Positions 25,060-34,897 of a stretch of 64,000 bases of DNA are shown piece by piece. Origin of the DNA: Loktanella salsilacus (GTDB lineage: Bacteria; Pseudomonadota; Alphaproteobacteria; Rhodobacterales; Rhodobacteraceae). Below the pieces are notes generated by a model. That model was given only the letters and a program-made list of their open reading frames with translations, searched no databases and had not been told where the DNA came from. The translations under genes and the position numbers were made by a program. Each line of letters begins with the position of its first letter. The first letter of the stretch is position 1. Location of the stretch: contig NZ_FOTF01000011.1 in assembly GCF_900114485.1 (NCBI RefSeq), forward strand, positions 89,275 through 153,274, written 5' to 3'.

Positions 25060-26460
25060 TCATACAGTTTCTGGACTAAGTGCAAAATCAGCTTTTGGCA
25101 GGGTGATTTCAAAGGTGGTGCCATTGGCATCGCTTTGCAAAAGCGTCAGTCGGCCGCCGTGCCCGCGCACCAGATCGCCAGAAATGACGAGGCCAAGCCC
25201 TGCCCCGCCTTTACGCACACCGCCTTGGAAGGGTTGGAACAAATGCTCTTTCGCTTTTGGCGGCAAGCCCGGGCCAGTGTCTGACACGGTGATACGCCAC
25301 AGCCTGTCGTCCTCTTCGCCGCAGATACAGATTTCACCGGGGTTACCTGTGGCCGTGACAGCTTGGCGCGCGTTGCGCACAAGGTTCGACAGCACGCGGT
25401 AGATCTGCTCTGAATCGGCGCGCAGGTTCATGGTCGCCGGAATATCCTCGGCGAAGGACAGGGGGTAGTCGCCCGCCGCAAGGCGTTCACTCTCGACGAC
25501 CTCGTCGACGATTTGCGCAAGCTCAACGCGGGCGAGGCGCGGGGAAGGCTCATCCGCACGGCCAAAGGCGAGCGTACTTTCGCACAGGTGAACGGCCCGG
25601 GTGATTGACCCCACAAGCTTTGGCGCCATGCGAATAACAAGCGGATCGTCAGAGCCTTCGATGCGATCGGTAAACAGCTGCGCCGACGTGAGGATATTTC
25701 GCAAGTCGTGACTAACCTTGGCGACCGCGCCGCCCAACTGTGCAAGGCGATCCTTCTGGCGCAGAGCCGACGTCAACTGGGTCTGCATCATCTGCAGCGC
25801 GTTTTCGGCATCGCGCAACTCTCGTACACCGGCGCTGGGCGCAATGATGCGGCGTGCGTCCTCTGGTGCCTCTGCGTAATTTTGCATGTGACTGATGACG
25901 CCCTTGATCGGGCGGACCAAAAACGTTTGCACCGCGAGGAACAGCAAAAAGGCCGTAATGACAGAGATAATAGCCGACAGCAGCAGGACGTTCAGACCGT
26001 ATTCGATCATCGCGCTGCGCAGCGGCATCTGATCCATCGTAACCTCGATCAGCTGCCCCCCGCCCTGCACCGGGGTGCCGATCACACGAATGATCCGCGG
26101 CGACTGATCCCACAGGGTGCCCAGAGCCGCCCGAATCAATGCGGGCCCAGAAGGGTCGCGCATATCGTAGGTGGCCGCGATTTCCGCCGGGATTGGAGAG
26201 GACAGCGCCAGCTGCCGCATGTCGTCGCGCCGCAACACGACGTTAAAGACGCCAGCGTTGGTCAGCAACTCTGCCTCTAGCTCGGGCGCAATCATGTCGG
26301 TGGCTTCAACCGCCAGCGACGCGATCTGCGCCCGTTCCAGACGAGCCAGCAAATAGTCCTCTCGGAAGCGGGCCACCGAGGGGACGAAGATAAATATTTC
26401 TGCCAGCATCACGAAGATGACGGTCAGAATCAGGAAGCGACCTGAGAGAGTGTTCAGCAT
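25060..26460 (-). CDS. membrane-bound sensor histidine kinase
   Basis: A 466-residue kinase. It has a helix at residues 8-28, a periplasmic sensor of about 125 residues, a second helix at 157-180, HAMP-like linker, HisKA with KVSHDLRN (His251), then the ATPase domain with an N-box (NLVRNARQA), DTGPGLPP and GAGLGL. No response regulator is adjacent; the kinase is last after the flavoprotein gene. I chose the ATG at 26460 with GGAGG four bases upstream. Its stimulus is unknown. Confidence 0.88.
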   Translation of the reverse strand: MLNTLSGRFLILTVIFVMLAEIFIFVPSVARFREDYLLARLERAQIASLAVEATDMIAPELEAELLTNAGVFNVVLRRDDMRQLALSSPIPAEIAATYDMRDPSGPALIRAALGTLWDQSPRIIRVIGTPVQGGGQLIEVTMDQMPLRSAMIEYGLNVLLLSAIISVITAFLLFLAVQTFLVRPIKGVISHMQNYAEAPEDARRIIAPSAGVRELRDAENALQMMQTQLTSALRQKDRLAQLGGAVAKVSHDLRNILTSAQLFTDRIEGSDDPLVIRMAPKLVGSITRAVHLCESTLAFGRADEPSPRLARVELAQIVDEVVESERLAAGDYPLSFAEDIPATMNLRADSEQIYRVLSNLVRNARQAVTATGNPGEICICGEEDDRLWRITVSDTGPGLPPKAKEHLFQPFQGGVRKGGAGLGLVISGDLVRGHGGRLTLLQSDANGTTFEITLPKADFALSPETV

Positions 26461-26473
26461 TGCACCTCCGACG

Positions 26474-27892
26474 TTAGGGAAGGAAGCGCTGTACCAGCCC
26501 CACGATCCGTTTGACCATATCACTTTCGAACAGCTTGGGGGTGAAATATGCCCCGGCGGCCCGCTTGTTCAGTTCCATATAGGTTGGATAAGGTAAAACG
26601 GTATTACTGATAGCCTGCATTTTCATCTTGTTGGCAATCGCCATAGCCCAAAGCGCGATCAATTCGCCTGCAAGATGCCCCGCAATCGACGCACCCACAG
26701 GCTTGCCACCGACAACCATGACCTTGATCAGACCGCGCATCTGAAGCTCTGTATTCGCGCGGTCATTATGAGAATATTCAGACCGCACGACCGTCAGCTT
26801 GTCGCCATGTGCTTCGCGCGCCTGCGCTTCGGTCAGCCCGACCTGCGCGAGCTCTGGGTCAGTATAGGTGACCCACGGAATGTGGTCCGTACGCACCTTG
26901 GACGGCAGGCCAAGCACCAGCGACCGCACGAGCTGTCCGCCGTGATAGCCCGCGACGTGAGTGAATTGCAGACCGCCAGCAACATCCCCCGCAGCATAAA
27001 CGCGCTTGTTGCTGACAGAACGCAGGCTGTCGTCAACCTTAAGGCCCCTGCGATTATGTTCGACATTGGCCGTATCCAAGCCCAGATTTGCGACGTTCAC
27101 AGCGCGGCCCACGGCCATCAACAAGTGAGAGCCGGTGAAGTCGCCCTTAGGTGTGTGCACTGTAATCGTGCCATCACCGCCGCTAATCCGGCTGGCTTGC
27201 GCATCTTCGACAATTTCGATGCCTTCGCTGCGCAGATTGTCCAGCACGATGGCAGCCATTTCAGGGTCATCCTTGCCCATCGCCTTGGCGCCTTCGATCA
27301 CCGTGACTTTGCAGCCAAGTCGCACATGCGCCTGTGCCATCTCCATCCCGATGGGACCGCCGCCCACGACCAGCAGGTGGTCAGGCTTTTCGCGCAGATC
27401 AAAAATCGTCTCGTTGGTGTGAACCGTTACGCTATCGAGGCCATCAATGGGCGGCACAAAAGGGCCGGACCCGGTGGCAACGACGAAACGGCGGGCCTTG
27501 ATGATGGTCTCGCCGGCCTGCACTTCTGTTTCAGAAATGAAGCGTCCGTTTTCGCGGATGACTGTGCAACCGAATCCTTCGAATCGTTCCTGACTATCGA
27601 CTGGGGCGATCGCATCAATCACGCGGCGCACATGATCCTTGGCACCTGCGTAGTTAACCTCTGGATGAGCCTGCGCGATGCCGAAGTCAGGATTATCCAG
27701 CCCAGCATGAGCGTGCTTGGCCGACGCCAACAGCGCCTTTGACGGAACACAGCCGTAATTTAGGCAATCCCCGCCCATCTTATGCCCCTCGATCAGGACA
27801 ACGCGCGCGCCCATCTGGGCAGCACCCGATGCGATAGACAGGCCAGCGGATCCGGCACCGATGATGCAAATATCAGTTTCAATACGGCTCAT
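26474..27892 (-). CDS. MerA/Lpd-like FAD-dependent disulfide oxidoreductase
   Basis: A 472-residue pyridine nucleotide-disulfide reductase. It has FAD-binding GAGSAGLS (12-19), the redox pair Cys43/Cys48 in CLNYGC, a NADH-binding GGGPIGMEMA and a dimerisation domain. The carboxy-terminal HPTxxE catalytic motif reads YPTYME (435-440), so the usual active-site His is Tyr. The final Cys pair of true mercuric reductases is absent. Similar proteins occur next to, or fused with, TVP38 proteins, as here. Its substrate is unknown. Confidence 0.85.
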   Translation of the reverse strand: MSRIETDICIIGAGSAGLSIASGAAQMGARVVLIEGHKMGGDCLNYGCVPSKALLASAKHAHAGLDNPDFGIAQAHPEVNYAGAKDHVRRVIDAIAPVDSQERFEGFGCTVIRENGRFISETEVQAGETIIKARRFVVATGSGPFVPPIDGLDSVTVHTNETIFDLREKPDHLLVVGGGPIGMEMAQAHVRLGCKVTVIEGAKAMGKDDPEMAAIVLDNLRSEGIEIVEDAQASRISGGDGTITVHTPKGDFTGSHLLMAVGRAVNVANLGLDTANVEHNRRGLKVDDSLRSVSNKRVYAAGDVAGGLQFTHVAGYHGGQLVRSLVLGLPSKVRTDHIPWVTYTDPELAQVGLTEAQAREAHGDKLTVVRSEYSHNDRANTELQMRGLIKVMVVGGKPVGASIAGHLAGELIALWAMAIANKMKMQAISNTVLPYPTYMELNKRAAGAYFTPKLFESDMVKRIVGLVQRFLP

Positions 27893-27893
27893 G

Positions 27894-28646
27894 TTACAGG
27901 CCTTTCTTGCCGCGCAGGGCATTGATGATCAGAGGAAGGGCGGCCAGCAGGGAAAGCCCAAGGATTGGCAACAGAATCGCCGGCTGAAAGATAATGCCCA
28001 GATCGGGCGTCTCGCCGCGGGCGAACACTTCACCAAGGCCCGCACCCACCGAAGTATAGACAACCGCGCCGGGCATGATTCCGAAAAAGGTCGTAACCGC
28101 GAAACGGTAAAGCGGCACGCCCACCAAAGCGGGCACCAGATTCGCAACGAAGAATGGCACAGCCGGAACCAACCGGATCAGGAACAACATCGACCACTGA
28201 TTGCCTTCATCATCAATGCCGTCCTTGATTCGCTTAACGACACCGTCACTGGCATCCATTTTTTTCGCCAAAGACTGTCCAAGCCCCCAGCGTGCCGCAA
28301 GAAACAGCGCAATCGCGCCGATCGTCGCCCCGGTCACGTTAAAAATCGCACCCGGCAGCACCGGAAAGGCAGCGGGGAAGCTGCCGAACAGAAAGCCGCC
28401 CGTCAGTGTGGCAATCGTCGCACCGGGCAAACTGAACGCCACGATCACGGCATAGGCCGCGATAAACCCAAGCACGCAAAGCAGATAATTAGCATCGCGG
28501 AACGCCAGCAGCGCCTCTCTGTTCTGGCTAAGCGCATCGAACGAGAGATAGTCACGGAGCAACCAAGCCCCCAGAACCGCAACGATGACGATCACAATCA
28601 AAGGTAGGCGGCGCAAAATAGGGTTCGCGGTGGTCGTATCGGACAT
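27894..28646 (-). CDS. TVP38/TMEM64-family membrane protein
   Basis: A 250-residue protein with about six helices and the VTT/SNARE-associated core (SLPGATIATLTGGFLFG; FFVANLVPALVGVPLYRF). The family is proposed to handle lipid or small-molecule movement. Its stop is one base from the flavoprotein ATG. It is first in the three-gene unit with the flavoprotein and sensor kinase. The start at 28646 has AAAGAG upstream. Confidence 0.85.
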   Translation of the reverse strand: MSDTTTANPILRRLPLIVIVIVAVLGAWLLRDYLSFDALSQNREALLAFRDANYLLCVLGFIAAYAVIVAFSLPGATIATLTGGFLFGSFPAAFPVLPGAIFNVTGATIGAIALFLAARWGLGQSLAKKMDASDGVVKRIKDGIDDEGNQWSMLFLIRLVPAVPFFVANLVPALVGVPLYRFAVTTFFGIMPGAVVYTSVGAGLGEVFARGETPDLGIIFQPAILLPILGLSLLAALPLIINALRGKKGL

Positions 28647-28832
28647 CTTCACTCTTTCTGCCGCAGGGGCGCTGGACCTTGGCACCCTACATGGCGCACT
28701 GGATGGGCGGCGGATAGACGACTCACGCGGCCTTGATCCGACCAGCCCAAAGTCGGGCTTCTAGGGGCTAAACTGTAACAATTCGTTGCACTATATATTG
28801 CACACCGTAGCAAAACTTACCGCGCAGCGCCG

Positions 28833-28861
28833 TTGACACGCGAGGGCCCTCCACTTAAAGG
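28833..28861 (+). promoter_or_regulatory. probable promoter of rpmH
   Basis: TTGACA at 28833-28838 is followed after 16-17 bases by a TTAAAG-type -10. It lies about 70 bases before the rpmH start. The perfect -35 is the strong part of the match. Confidence 0.6.
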
Positions 28862-28928
28862 GCAGGTCTGAATGAATGACGGGCCTCGAATCCATCCCGG
28901 GTTTGGCCCCCGAACCGGAGGACAAGCG

Positions 28929-29063
28929 ATGAAGCGCACGTTCCAACCCAGCAACCGCGTCCGCAAAAACCGTCACGGTTTCCGTGCCCGTATGGCGACG
29001 CCGTCTGGCCGCAAGATCATCAACGCCCGCCGCGCAAAAGGCCGGGCCAAGCTGAGCGCGTAA
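28929..29063 (+). CDS. rpmH: 50S ribosomal protein L34
   Basis: The 44-residue protein is the canonical L34 ([13 protein letters not shown] to the Arg/Lys-rich end). GGAGG lies seven bases before the ATG at 28929. It is followed by rnpA after 15 bases, the conserved rpmH-rnpA-yidD order. No DnaA boxes are seen nearby. Confidence 0.98.
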   Translation: MKRTFQPSNRVRKNRHGFRARMATPSGRKIINARRAKGRAKLSA

Positions 29064-29078
29064 GCGCGTCACTTGACG

Positions 29079-29468
29079 ATGACCGACATGACGCCGCCGG
29101 ATACGCCTGACAAGGGCGAACCGGCGGTTTTAGTGTGTCCGCAGGTCCTGACAAAGCGGCGCGATTTTATCGCCGCAAGCCATGGTCGCAGACAAGGCAC
29201 GCCCGGCATTCATTTGCAGGGCCGTCCGCGCGACGACGGCAGTGATCTGATGCGTGTGGGCTATACCTGCTCTAAAAAGGTCGGCAACGCCGTAGCGCGG
29301 AACCGAGCCAAGCGCCGTCTGCGTGAAATTGCGCGCATGATCCTGCCGGTGCATGGCCGCCCCGGCTGGGACTACGTCCTTGTGGGCCGCGCCCAGACAA
29401 CCGGTGCGCTGCCCTTTTTGCAATTGCAATCAGACCTGATCCGCGCCCTTGCGAAGGTACACCAGTGA
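29079..29468 (+). CDS. rnpA: ribonuclease P protein component
   Basis: A 129-residue RnpA with the family signature [25 protein letters not shown] (about residues 62-85), which binds the RNase P RNA. Several starts are possible: TTG at 29073, ATG at 29079 or ATG at 29088. I took 29079. The stop overlaps the yidD GTG. Confidence 0.93.
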   Translation: MTDMTPPDTPDKGEPAVLVCPQVLTKRRDFIAASHGRRQGTPGIHLQGRPRDDGSDLMRVGYTCSKKVGNAVARNRAKRRLREIARMILPVHGRPGWDYVLVGRAQTTGALPFLQLQSDLIRALAKVHQ

Positions 29469-29686
29469 CGCCGCTGGCGTATATTGTCGCGGTGCCCGTG
29501 CGTGCATATCGCTTGCTGCTGTCCCCGTGGGTTGGTCATGGCTGCCGCTTTCATCCGACCTGCTCGGCCTATGCCCTTGAAGCGCTGGAAAAGCATGGCG
29601 CGGTAAAGGGCGGATGGCTGACCTTGCGGCGCATCGGGCGCTGCCAGCCTTGGGGCGGGTCCGGCATCGATAACGTGCCTGACTAG
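29465..29686 (+). CDS. yidD: membrane protein insertion efficiency factor YidD
   Basis: A 73-residue protein with the complete YidD pattern: [27 protein letters not shown] and the [10 protein letters not shown] end. It associates with the membrane via a short amphipathic helix and helps YidC-dependent insertion. The GTG start overlaps the rnpA stop (GTGA). Confidence 0.94.
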   Translation: MTPLAYIVAVPVRAYRLLLSPWVGHGCRFHPTCSAYALEALEKHGAVKGGWLTLRRIGRCQPWGGSGIDNVPD

Positions 29687-29790
29687 CCACCAAATCTTAG
29701 GCAAAAAATTGGCTGGCGTCGCCGGACACGGGAATCGCCTTGCCGATCAATTTTACTAGTGTTTTGCCCCCTGCCGCAGTAGGTGATGCC

Positions 29791-30633
29791 ATGCTTGACG
29801 AAACCGAAATTCATCCGCTGTTTCACGGCGCACCGGACACGGTCGCGTTCAAGAAATTACGCAAACGCCTCGTGCGCGACACCCGGGAAGCGATTGACCG
29901 CTATGGCATGATTGCGCCCGGCGGCAAGTGGCTCGTTTGCCTGTCAGGCGGCAAGGACAGCTATACACTTTTGGCGATCCTATACGAATTGCAGTGGCGC
30001 GGCTTGCTTCCGGTAGAGCTTCTTGCCTGCAACCTCGATCAGGGCCAACCTAACTTTCCCGCGACCGTTCTGCCCGAATTTCTGCAGAAAATGGGCGTGC
30101 CGCACCGGATCGAATATCGCGACACCTATTCCGTCGTGATGGATAAAACCCCGCAAGGCCGCACTCTTTGCACCATGTGTTCACGCCTGCGCCGCGCCAA
30201 TCTTTATCGCATCGCCCGCGAGGAAGGCTGCACCGCCGTTGTGCTGGGCCATCACCGCGATGACATTTTGGAAACGTTCTTCCTGAACCTTTTCCACGGT
30301 GGCAAGCTGGCCACGATGCCGCCCAAGCTAAAGAATGACGAGGGCGATCTGTTTCTGTACCGCCCTCTTGCCCATGTGGCCGAAGCGGATTGCGAAAAAT
30401 TCGCCCAAGCGATGAACTATCCCATTATCCCCTGCGACCTGTGTGGATCGCAGGACGGGTTGCAGCGCCAGCAGATCAAACGCCTGCTGGATGGCTGGGA
30501 AACCAACAGCCCAGGACGGCGCCAGAAAATATTCTCATCCCTGATGAACACCCGGCCAAGCCATCTGCTTGATACGGCATTGTTCGATTTTACGGGACTT
30601 GCCCTAAATCACAAAGACCCTGAAACCCCTTGA
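29791..30633 (+). CDS. ttcA: tRNA 2-thiocytidine(32) synthetase TtcA
   Basis: A 280-residue TtcA. The PP-loop SGGKDSYT (about 51-58) activates tRNA C32. The CTMC pair (about 126-129) and a later Cys in PCDLCG ligate the iron-sulfur cluster needed for thiolation. I chose the ATG at 29791; a TTG 51 bases earlier would add a non-conserved extension. It lies between yidD and yidC, separating two genes usually adjacent. Confidence 0.92.
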   Translation: MLDETEIHPLFHGAPDTVAFKKLRKRLVRDTREAIDRYGMIAPGGKWLVCLSGGKDSYTLLAILYELQWRGLLPVELLACNLDQGQPNFPATVLPEFLQKMGVPHRIEYRDTYSVVMDKTPQGRTLCTMCSRLRRANLYRIAREEGCTAVVLGHHRDDILETFFLNLFHGGKLATMPPKLKNDEGDLFLYRPLAHVAEADCEKFAQAMNYPIIPCDLCGSQDGLQRQQIKRLLDGWETNSPGRRQKIFSSLMNTRPSHLLDTALFDFTGLALNHKDPETP

Positions 30634-30696
30634 CCTTTGGGGCCTGCACGGTTTGAACCAATCCCACCAGATTTCACAGACGGACGGTTGCGACGC

Positions 30697-32529
30697 ATGG
30701 AAGATCAAAACAAGAACCTGATCCTGGCACTTGTGCTCAGCACGCTGGTTATCATCGTCTGGACATTCTTGTTCCCGCCAGAGGTGCAGGCCCCCGCGAC
30801 GCTAGAGGCGACGCAGGAACAGATGGATACGACGGTGCCGACGGCTGATCCTGTCACTGGCGGCATCGCGGCCCCAACTGACGCGGAAGCAGCCGCTGTA
30901 GCCGACGCCCCGCGCGTGAACGTGCAGACACCAGAGCTGTCGGGCACGATTTCCTTGCTGGGTGGCCGGATCGACGATCTGAAGCTGACGCAATACAACG
31001 AGACAATCGACGACACCTCGCCCGAGGTCACGCTGCTGTCCCCCAGCGGCACGCCGGACGCCTATTTCGCGTCATTCGGCTGGGCCGCGGCGACGGGTAT
31101 CGCTGCCGATGCCGTCCCCGGCCCCGACACACTGTGGACCGTTGAAGCTGGAGAGACGCTGACCCCGGACACGCCAATCACGCTGGTTTGGGACAACGGC
31201 GCTGGCCAGATCTTCCGCAACCAAATCTCGGTTGATGACAAATACATGTTCAGCGTCGACCAAAGCGTCGAAAACACCGGCACCGAAGAGATCAGCCTGC
31301 GCCCCTACGGTCTGCTGCGCCAAGAAGGTATGCCGTCTGACTTGCAGAACTTCTTTATCCTGCACGAAGGTCTGGTCCGCATGACCGACGGCACGCTGGA
31401 AGAAGTTAAGTACAAGAAAATGCTTGATTTCGCGGTCGATGACCGCGAAGGCACCAATGCGGAACGGCAGGACGTCACATCCGCAGGCTGGATCGGCTAT
31501 ACCGACCACTACTGGATGACGACGCTGATCCCGAACCAGGCTGTGCCCTTCCGGTCCGTCGCCAAATACTTCCCCGGCCGCGACATCTTTCAGGCAGAGG
31601 CTGTGCAGGACGCCCAGACTGTCGCCCCCGGCGGCACCGCCAGCGTAACAACGCAGCTTTTCGCCGGTGCTAAGGAATGGGAAACCATCCGTGACTACCA
31701 AGAGGCTGGTGTCACGGGCTTTGTCGACAGCATCGACTGGGGCTGGTTCTTTTTCCTGACTAAGCCGATTTTCTGGGTACTTCACCACCTGAACCTGCTG
31801 ATCGGCAACATGGGTTTCGCCATCATCGCGCTGACCTTCTTCCTCAAACTCCTGGTTCTTCCGCTGGCCTATAAGTCCTACGTCAGCATGGCGAAGATGA
31901 AGGAACTTCAGCCAGAGATGGAGAAGCTGAAAGAGCGTGCCGGCGACGATAAATCGCAACTGCAAACCGGCATGATGAAACTGTATAAGGAAAACAAGGT
32001 GAACCCCGCCGCGGGTTGTCTGCCGATCCTGATCCAGATCCCTATTTTCTTCTCGCTGTACAAAGTGATCTTCGTCACGCTGGAACTGCGTCACGCGCCG
32101 TGGATCAGCTGGATCCAAGACTTGTCCGCACCCGATCCGTCGTCCATCCTGAACCTGTTCGGCCTGTTCCCATGGGCGACGCCTGACGTCACCTCGCCGA
32201 TCCATATCATCAGCCTTGGCGTTCTGCCGATCCTGCTGGGTATCTCGATGTGGCTGCAGCAGAAACTGAACCCAGCCCCAGCAGATGCGACGCAAAAGAT
32301 GATCTTTGCGTGGATGCCTTGGGTGTTCATGTTTATGCTGGGTCGCTTTGCGTCGGGTCTGGTTCTTTACTGGATCACGAACAACACAATCACCTTTATG
32401 CAGCAGTACATCATCATGCGCAGCCACGGGGCAAAGCCTGATGTGTTTGGCAACATCCGAACCACCTTTAGCCGCAAAAAGGGTGAACCGGTCGCGGCCA
32501 ATAGCCCTAAGAAGCCTAAGTCCAAGTGA
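30697..32529 (+). CDS. yidC: membrane protein insertase YidC
   Basis: A 610-residue YidC with an amino-terminal helix (about 8-27), a large periplasmic P1 domain, and the conserved five-helix core from about residue 365 (IDWGWFFFLTKPIFWVLH; PLAYKSYVSMAKMKELQPEM). It inserts inner-membrane proteins alone or with SecYEG. I chose the ATG at 30697, where the conserved MEDQNKNLILA start lies. A GTG overlapping its stop begins the MOSC gene. Confidence 0.96.
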   Translation: MEDQNKNLILALVLSTLVIIVWTFLFPPEVQAPATLEATQEQMDTTVPTADPVTGGIAAPTDAEAAAVADAPRVNVQTPELSGTISLLGGRIDDLKLTQYNETIDDTSPEVTLLSPSGTPDAYFASFGWAAATGIAADAVPGPDTLWTVEAGETLTPDTPITLVWDNGAGQIFRNQISVDDKYMFSVDQSVENTGTEEISLRPYGLLRQEGMPSDLQNFFILHEGLVRMTDGTLEEVKYKKMLDFAVDDREGTNAERQDVTSAGWIGYTDHYWMTTLIPNQAVPFRSVAKYFPGRDIFQAEAVQDAQTVAPGGTASVTTQLFAGAKEWETIRDYQEAGVTGFVDSIDWGWFFFLTKPIFWVLHHLNLLIGNMGFAIIALTFFLKLLVLPLAYKSYVSMAKMKELQPEMEKLKERAGDDKSQLQTGMMKLYKENKVNPAAGCLPILIQIPIFFSLYKVIFVTLELRHAPWISWIQDLSAPDPSSILNLFGLFPWATPDVTSPIHIISLGVLPILLGISMWLQQKLNPAPADATQKMIFAWMPWVFMFMLGRFASGLVLYWITNNTITFMQQYIIMRSHGAKPDVFGNIRTTFSRKKGEPVAANSPKKPKSK

Positions 32530-33275
32530 CCGGAACTGTCGCCGCACTGTGGCGGCACCCGATCAAAAGCCATGGACGACAGGCATTGGACGCGATCACA
32601 CTGATTGCGGGTCAGACGATGCCATACGACAGGCGCTGGGCGGTTACGTCCGGCGCCTCTCGGTATCAGGGGGGCTGGGACGAGTGCCACGCCTTCATGA
32701 TCGGCACCCGCAACCCAGCATTGGCAGCAATGACGGCCACGCTGGACGAAGAATCGCAGACTGTGCATCTGCAGCACCCTGCCCTGCCCGATATTTCAAT
32801 CCAGCCGGATGATCCGCAAAGCGCCGCCGCATTCATCACTTGGGTTACGCCCCTGACGCCGCCGGGCCGCGCTGCGCCGCAGGCTATCGTCACCGCAGGC
32901 CAGCGCGGCATGACGGACACGAAATACCCCTCTGTTTCGATTATGAACACCGCCAGCCATGCCGCAGTGGCGGATCAACTGGGGAAACCGCTGGAACCAG
33001 AGCGGTGGCGCGGGAATATCTGGCTCGACGGCCTGCCCCCTTGGGCCGAGTGGGACTGGATTGGACGTGACATTCGGATTGGCGCGGTAACCCTACGGAT
33101 CCAAGAGCGGATTGCCCGTTGCGCCCATACCGCAGCCAGCCCAGAAACCGGCCTACGCGACGCTGATACGCTTGGTGCATTGCGCGATGGCTGGACTCAT
33201 ACCGACTTCGGCGTTTATGCAGCCGTAATGACCGGCGGCAGGATCGCCCTTGGCGACGAACTAGAGGTGCTGTGA
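32526..33275 (+). CDS. MOSC-domain protein
   Basis: A 249-residue MOSC protein with an amino-terminal beta-barrel (LWRHPIKSHGRQAL) and the core MOSC domain (WRGNIWLDGLPPWAEWDWIG), ending in ARCAHT, where the conserved Cys could carry sulfur. Relatives include molybdenum-cofactor sulfurases and N-hydroxylated substrate reductases. The exact reaction is unknown. The GTG start overlaps yidC and the end overlaps engB. Confidence 0.85.
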   Translation: MTGTVAALWRHPIKSHGRQALDAITLIAGQTMPYDRRWAVTSGASRYQGGWDECHAFMIGTRNPALAAMTATLDEESQTVHLQHPALPDISIQPDDPQSAAAFITWVTPLTPPGRAAPQAIVTAGQRGMTDTKYPSVSIMNTASHAAVADQLGKPLEPERWRGNIWLDGLPPWAEWDWIGRDIRIGAVTLRIQERIARCAHTAASPETGLRDADTLGALRDGWTHTDFGVYAAVMTGGRIALGDELEVL

Positions 33276-33925
33276 TGCAACTGCCATTCCCAGAAATTGA
33301 AATGCCCTCGGACGAGGCGTTGGAAAAAGGTCGCCTGCTGTTCGCAGGCGAGACGACATTCCTAAAAGGTGTCGTCGCAATGGACGGCCTGCCCCCTGCC
33401 GACCGGTTAGAGGTCTGCTTTGCCGGACGATCGAACGTCGGCAAGTCGTCGTTGATTAACGCGCTGACGGGTCGCAAGGGCCTTGCCCGCGCGTCCAACA
33501 CGCCGGGCCGGACGCAAGAGATCAACTTCTTCACCGCAGGTGAGCTGTATGTCGTCGACCTTCCGGGCTATGGCTTTGCCAATGCGCCCGTCGCCGTCGT
33601 TGCCAAGTGGCAGGCCCTGCTAAAAAACTATCTGCAAGGTCGCCCGACACTGCGCCGGGTCTTTGTTCTGATCGACGCGCGTCACGGGGCCAAAGCCGTG
33701 GACGAAGAAATCATGACCCTCCTCGACCGCGCCGCGGTGACGTTCCAAGTCGTGATGACCAAGGTGGACAAGGTCAAAGGCGACGCGCTTGACGCCAGCA
33801 TGGCCGCAACCCGCGCCGCCATGGCAAAGCACCCCGCCGCCTATCCAGAGCTTATCCTGACCAGTTCGGAAAAAGGTGAGGGCATCGCCGCCTTGCGCGC
33901 TGTGATCGCGTCTATCGAAGCTTAA
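33275..33925 (+). CDS. engB: ribosome biogenesis GTPase EngB (YihA/YsxC)
   Basis: A 216-residue GTPase with G1 GRSNVGKSS, G3 DLPGYGFA, G4 TKVDK and G5 SSEKGEG. It acts in late 50S assembly. I preferred the ATG at 33275 (AGAGG upstream) over the overlapping GTG three bases earlier. It is coupled to the MOSC gene by TGATG. Confidence 0.95.
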   Translation: MQLPFPEIEMPSDEALEKGRLLFAGETTFLKGVVAMDGLPPADRLEVCFAGRSNVGKSSLINALTGRKGLARASNTPGRTQEINFFTAGELYVVDLPGYGFANAPVAVVAKWQALLKNYLQGRPTLRRVFVLIDARHGAKAVDEEIMTLLDRAAVTFQVVMTKVDKVKGDALDASMAATRAAMAKHPAAYPELILTSSEKGEGIAALRAVIASIEA

Positions 33926-34000
33926 ACCTCGCTTGCGATCATCGCTTGAGGGGGCGCGCGCGCTCCGCTATCCCTAGGCAACACACCCCGGGGGATAGCC

Positions 34001-34894
34001 ATGAGGACTCAGGACATGAACCGAGACTGGATCGCCACAGCGCGCACGCTGTCAGAGGCCCTGCCCTATCTGCAACGCTATTCCGGTGCCGTTGTCGTCG
34101 TGAAATTTGGCGGCAACGCTATGGGCGACGCCAACGCGATGGCTGAATTCGCCCGCGACATCGTGCTGATGAAACAAGTCGGTATGAACCCCGTAGTCGT
34201 CCACGGCGGCGGCCCCATGATTAACGAGATGCTCGACAAACTTGGCATCGAATCGAAATTTATCCGCGGCAAGCGCGTCACCGATCAAGCGACTGTCGAA
34301 GTGGTCGAAATGGTACTGACCGGGCTTGTGAACAAGCGTATTGTCCAGGCCATCATGGACGAAGGCGGCCGCGCTGTCGGCCTGTCCGGTAAAGATGACG
34401 ACCTGATGGTCGCCGAGGTGGACGATCCAGAACTCGGCTTTGTCGGTCGCCCGGTCGAAATGAACGTCCAAGTGCTACGCGACCTTTACGGCGCGGGCAT
34501 CATTCCTGTGGTCGCCCCCGTGGCGACCGGCATGGATTTCCTTGAGACATTTAACGTCAACGGCGACACAGCCGCCGGCGCGATTGCGGGTGCCCTTAAG
34601 GCTGACCGCTTGTTGCTGCTAACGGACGTGGCCGGCGTCAAGGATGCGAATGGCGAAGTCCTGACCCAACTCAACCCCGACCAGATCCGCGACATGATCG
34701 CCGACGGCACCATCGCTGGCGGCATGATCCCAAAGGTGGAAACGGCCCTCAAGGCGATCGAGGACGGCGTGCGCGCCGTCGTGATCCTTGACGGACGTTT
34801 GCCGAACGCATCCTTGCTTGAACTCTTTACCGAACATGGTGCCGGTTCGATCATCCGATCCACGGAATCGCGCGTCAAATCGCGGCAGGACTAA
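34001..34894 (+). CDS. argB: acetylglutamate kinase
   Basis: A 297-residue ArgB that phosphorylates N-acetylglutamate, the second step of arginine synthesis. It shows [11 protein letters not shown], the HGGGPMI substrate loop and [12 protein letters not shown]. An ATG at 34016 (MNRDW) with GAGG nine bases upstream is an alternative start. It follows engB by 75 bases and is followed by sixA after 3 bases. Confidence 0.96.
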   Translation: MRTQDMNRDWIATARTLSEALPYLQRYSGAVVVVKFGGNAMGDANAMAEFARDIVLMKQVGMNPVVVHGGGPMINEMLDKLGIESKFIRGKRVTDQATVEVVEMVLTGLVNKRIVQAIMDEGGRAVGLSGKDDDLMVAEVDDPELGFVGRPVEMNVQVLRDLYGAGIIPVVAPVATGMDFLETFNVNGDTAAGAIAGALKADRLLLLTDVAGVKDANGEVLTQLNPDQIRDMIADGTIAGGMIPKVETALKAIEDGVRAVVILDGRLPNASLLELFTEHGAGSIIRSTESRVKSRQD

Positions 34895-34897
34895 TCG

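Noticed and set aside
28686..28928. Possible chromosome origin near rpmH
   Set aside because: No DnaA-box cluster or AT-rich unwinding region is visible; rpmH is not a reliable origin marker in alphaproteobacteria.
31072..32547. 491-codon open frame opposite yidC
   Set aside because: Antisense shadow of a well-conserved YidC; its product shows low-complexity sequence and no family features.
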